A DNA stretch of 64,000 bases. Source: CADEFQ01 sp050249415. GTDB lineage: Bacteria > Pseudomonadota > Gammaproteobacteria > Steroidobacterales > Steroidobacteraceae. Within the stretch, counting starts at the first letter, position 1. The number at the start of each line of letters is the position of its first letter. The notes below the pieces were generated by a model. The model was not told the origin of the DNA and did no database searches. It was given only the letters and a program-made list of their open reading frames with translations. Shown piece by piece: positions 62,633-64,000 of this stretch. Made by a program: the position numbers and the translations under genes. The DNA lies in contig JBFWQO010000013.1 in the NCBI GenBank assembly GCA_050249415.1, positions 49,448 through 113,447 on the forward strand. Reading direction: 5' to 3'.

Positions 62633-63804
62633 CACCAGCGTCTCCGCAGTTGCGCGCCGATACGCCGCTTGCGCAGTTGCGCCGCGCGCTCGGCGGGCGT
62701 CACCTGCGGCGTATCGGCAGGCAGGTGATGGCGCAGGTCGGCGCACGGCACGCGAGTGATCGTCGGAATGGGGTTCGAGCTGCAACCGTACCAGCGCCCG
62801 ATCAGCATGCCCTGGCGCGAGCCGGCGGGATCGAGCCAGTTCGGCACGCCCGGGTCCTCGTGTGCGACGACCGCTCGAAAGCGCCCGTCGCCGTCGATGC
62901 GCGCCTGGTGGCCGTTCAGGCTGCTCTGGCGATACACGAACTCGATGGCATTCCAGAGCTCATCGTTGAGTTGCACGTTCCAGTAGGGGCGCGTCGCGGG
63001 CAGCTCGGTGTCGAGGATCAACGCTTCACCCCGGCCGACGTCGAAAATGCCCTGCCAGTAATACTGGGCCGCGATCGATCCGCCGAGCGTCGTGAGTTCG
63101 AGCCGATTGATGAGGCCGCGATCGCGCGCGCCCTTCTGGTAGGTGAGCCACTGGCGCGAGAGCTGCGCCGCGAAGCCCCCGAGCAGCGCGCGCAACCGGC
63201 TGTCGATGTCGTCGATGTTCTGGTGGGGCTTGAGGGGCTGCGGATCGAGCCGTTCGATCGCGAGGCGTGCATCCGCCTCGCCGCCCCAGTCGTAGGAGCG
63301 CTGGCGCACGAGGATGAACTCCGCCTCGCGATGCAACGGCCACCAGTCGCCCCGGTGCCCCGCGGGCCGCTCGGCGCCCAGGACCACGTCGATCTCGCCG
63401 TTCGGGCCGAGCGTGAGGTCGTCGGCATCGAAGTAGTCGAAATTGCGTCCCGGCTGCGCCGACATGCCCATCATGTTGCAGCCGGTGCCGAACGTGAGCA
63501 GCTTCACGGTGCCGCGCGTGCCGCTGATCCGGTAGGTGCCGTCTCCGCGCACCGGTGCGAGCAAATAGGTGTCGTCGGGATTCGGCTGCAGCAGGAACAC
63601 CGAGTTCAGGAACGGCGCCCAGTCGGGGTGCTCGGGGCTCGACTGGAAGTAGAGGAAATAGCCGAGCGAGAGGTTCATGACGAGCTGGCGGTAGAGCTGC
63701 GCGCACAGTTGCTCGCTCGCGGGGTCGAGCAGGATGTCGCGCAGCCCGGCGGCGGGCGCCAGGAGGTCGATGTACTCGGACCAGGGTGCGAGTCGTGAGG
63801 TCAT
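62632..63804 (-). CDS. DUF1214 domain protein
   Basis: A 390-residue protein whose C-terminal half carries the DUF1214 pattern (YWNVQLNDELWNAIEFV, NGHQARIDGDGRFRAVVAHED, NWLDPAGSRQGMLIGRW). The N-terminal part contains NLSLGYFLYFQSSPEHPDW and GTGCNMMGMSAQPGRNFDYFD. Function unknown; family members are often beside sulfotransferases. No signal peptide at the chosen ATG 63804. An IS481-like end lies about 85 bp upstream and may have changed its promoter. Confidence 0.8.
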   Translation of the reverse strand: MTSRLAPWSEYIDLLAPAAGLRDILLDPASEQLCAQLYRQLVMNLSLGYFLYFQSSPEHPDWAPFLNSVFLLQPNPDDTYLLAPVRGDGTYRISGTRGTVKLLTFGTGCNMMGMSAQPGRNFDYFDADDLTLGPNGEIDVVLGAERPAGHRGDWWPLHREAEFILVRQRSYDWGGEADARLAIERLDPQPLKPHQNIDDIDSRLRALLGGFAAQLSRQWLTYQKGARDRGLINRLELTTLGGSIAAQYYWQGIFDVGRGEALILDTELPATRPYWNVQLNDELWNAIEFVYRQSSLNGHQARIDGDGRFRAVVAHEDPGVPNWLDPAGSRQGMLIGRWYGCSSNPIPTITRVPCADLRHHLPADTPQVTPAERAAQLRKRRIGAQLRRRW

Positions 63805-63888
63805 GCTCTTCCTCCCGGGGGTGTCCGAGGGCTGAGCGTGCCGCAGGCGGGTGCGTGCGGCATCCCACAGTTTGATGCCCATTCGGAC

Positions 63889-63933
63889 TGATGGGTAACA
63901 CACCATTCCGGACACATAGGTAACACTTTCCGG
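63889..63933. repeat. left end of an IS481-type element with two terminal-type repeats
   Basis: GGTAACACACCATTCCGG (63894-63911) and GGTAACACTTTCCGG (63919-63933) are two similar direct repeats, starting at TGATGGGTAACAC. Short repeated GGTAACAC boxes are common at IS481-type ends. The outer boundary is not certain. Confidence 0.6.
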
Positions 63934-63951
63934 CATTTGGGGGAGACCCAT

Positions 63952-64000
63952 ATGCCGTGGCGGGAGTGTTGCAAGATGGATGAGCGCCTGCGGTTCGTGG
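63952..64000 (+). mobile_element. IS481-family transposase, 5' end only
   Basis: The ATG at 63952 opens MPWRECCKMDERLRFV, cut by the window edge. This matches the start of IS481-family transposases (MPW, then DERLRFV), whose DDE domain would follow outside. GGGGGAGA upstream supports the start. Only 16 residues are visible, so the family call rests on this motif and the flanking repeats. Confidence 0.72.

Noticed and set aside
1..64000. CRISPR arrays, tRNA and rRNA genes
   Set aside because: No regularly spaced repeats, tRNA-like cloverleaf or rRNA sequence was recognised on reading; a tRNA/covariance scan would be decisive.

Overview
This is a 64 kb piece of a GC-rich chromosome. Densely packed genes with many 1-4 bp start/stop overlaps, a PA2778/PA2779 gene pair, TonB/FecI-FecR signalling and B-family heme-copper oxidase genes suggest a gammaproteobacterium of the Steroidobacterales/Xanthomonadales kind. 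That placement is an inference; there is no rRNA in the window. No tRNA, rRNA or CRISPR array was recognised, and no gene-free stretch exceeds about 300 bases.

Left part (0-26 kb): a Cu(I)/Ag(I) RND efflux pair (cusB partial, cusA) is followed by a seven-gene respiratory operon (4865-11987). The operon holds a small membrane protein, a CuA subunit II, a B-family heme-copper subunit I, a SCO protein, an unknown membrane-anchored protein, a second heme-copper-like subunit I, and a diheme cytochrome b fused to ferredoxin and FAD/NAD reductase domains. A perfect FNR/NNR-type palindrome lies upstream at class II spacing. The first subunit I has Gln where oxygen reductases have the cross-linked Tyr. 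The second lacks the His-His pair that binds CuB. This looks more like a nitric oxide or other non-oxygen reductase branch than a standard oxidase. Next come a PA2778/PA2779 pair, a cytoplasmic subtilase with a separate propeptide-like partner, NTF2-like proteins, an amidohydrolase with its LysR regulator, sodB with an overlapping ECF sigma gene, a diheme cytochrome c lipoprotein, a PLP decarboxylase and a large secreted subtilase.

Middle part (25.7-38.4 kb): a duplicated-domain lipoprotein, an outer-membrane beta-barrel protein, a DUF1905 protein, a PHB-depolymerase-like lipoprotein esterase, a SulP transporter, and a long minus-strand operon. The operon runs APC permease, dgcN, dgcA, amidohydrolase, cytochrome b, molybdopterin enzyme, alpha/beta hydrolase. 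It combines N-acetyl-D-glutamate-type amino acid conversion with a molybdenum/cytochrome b redox pair.

Right part (38.6-59.4 kb): AraC regulator, ornithine aminotransferase, FecR, lipoprotein Ntn acylase, TonB-dependent siderophore-type receptor, FecI-like sigma factor, PepSY membrane protein, free-standing STN protein, POT peptide transporter and a degradative operon (M20 deacylase, acetoacetate decarboxylase-like protein, aldehyde dehydrogenase, GNAT, hydroxyacyl dehydrogenase, CocE-type hydrolase, serine hydrolase). Four promoter-like motifs with an identical 16-nt spacer precede fecR, the receptor, the PepSY gene and the POT gene, which defines a candidate ECF regulon. I read it as a surface-sensed uptake and breakdown route for an acylated (lipo)peptide.

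End (59.4-64 kb): a minus-strand LLM oxidoreductase, zinc dehydrogenase, sulfotransferase and DUF1214 protein, then the left end of an IS481-type element cut by the window edge.
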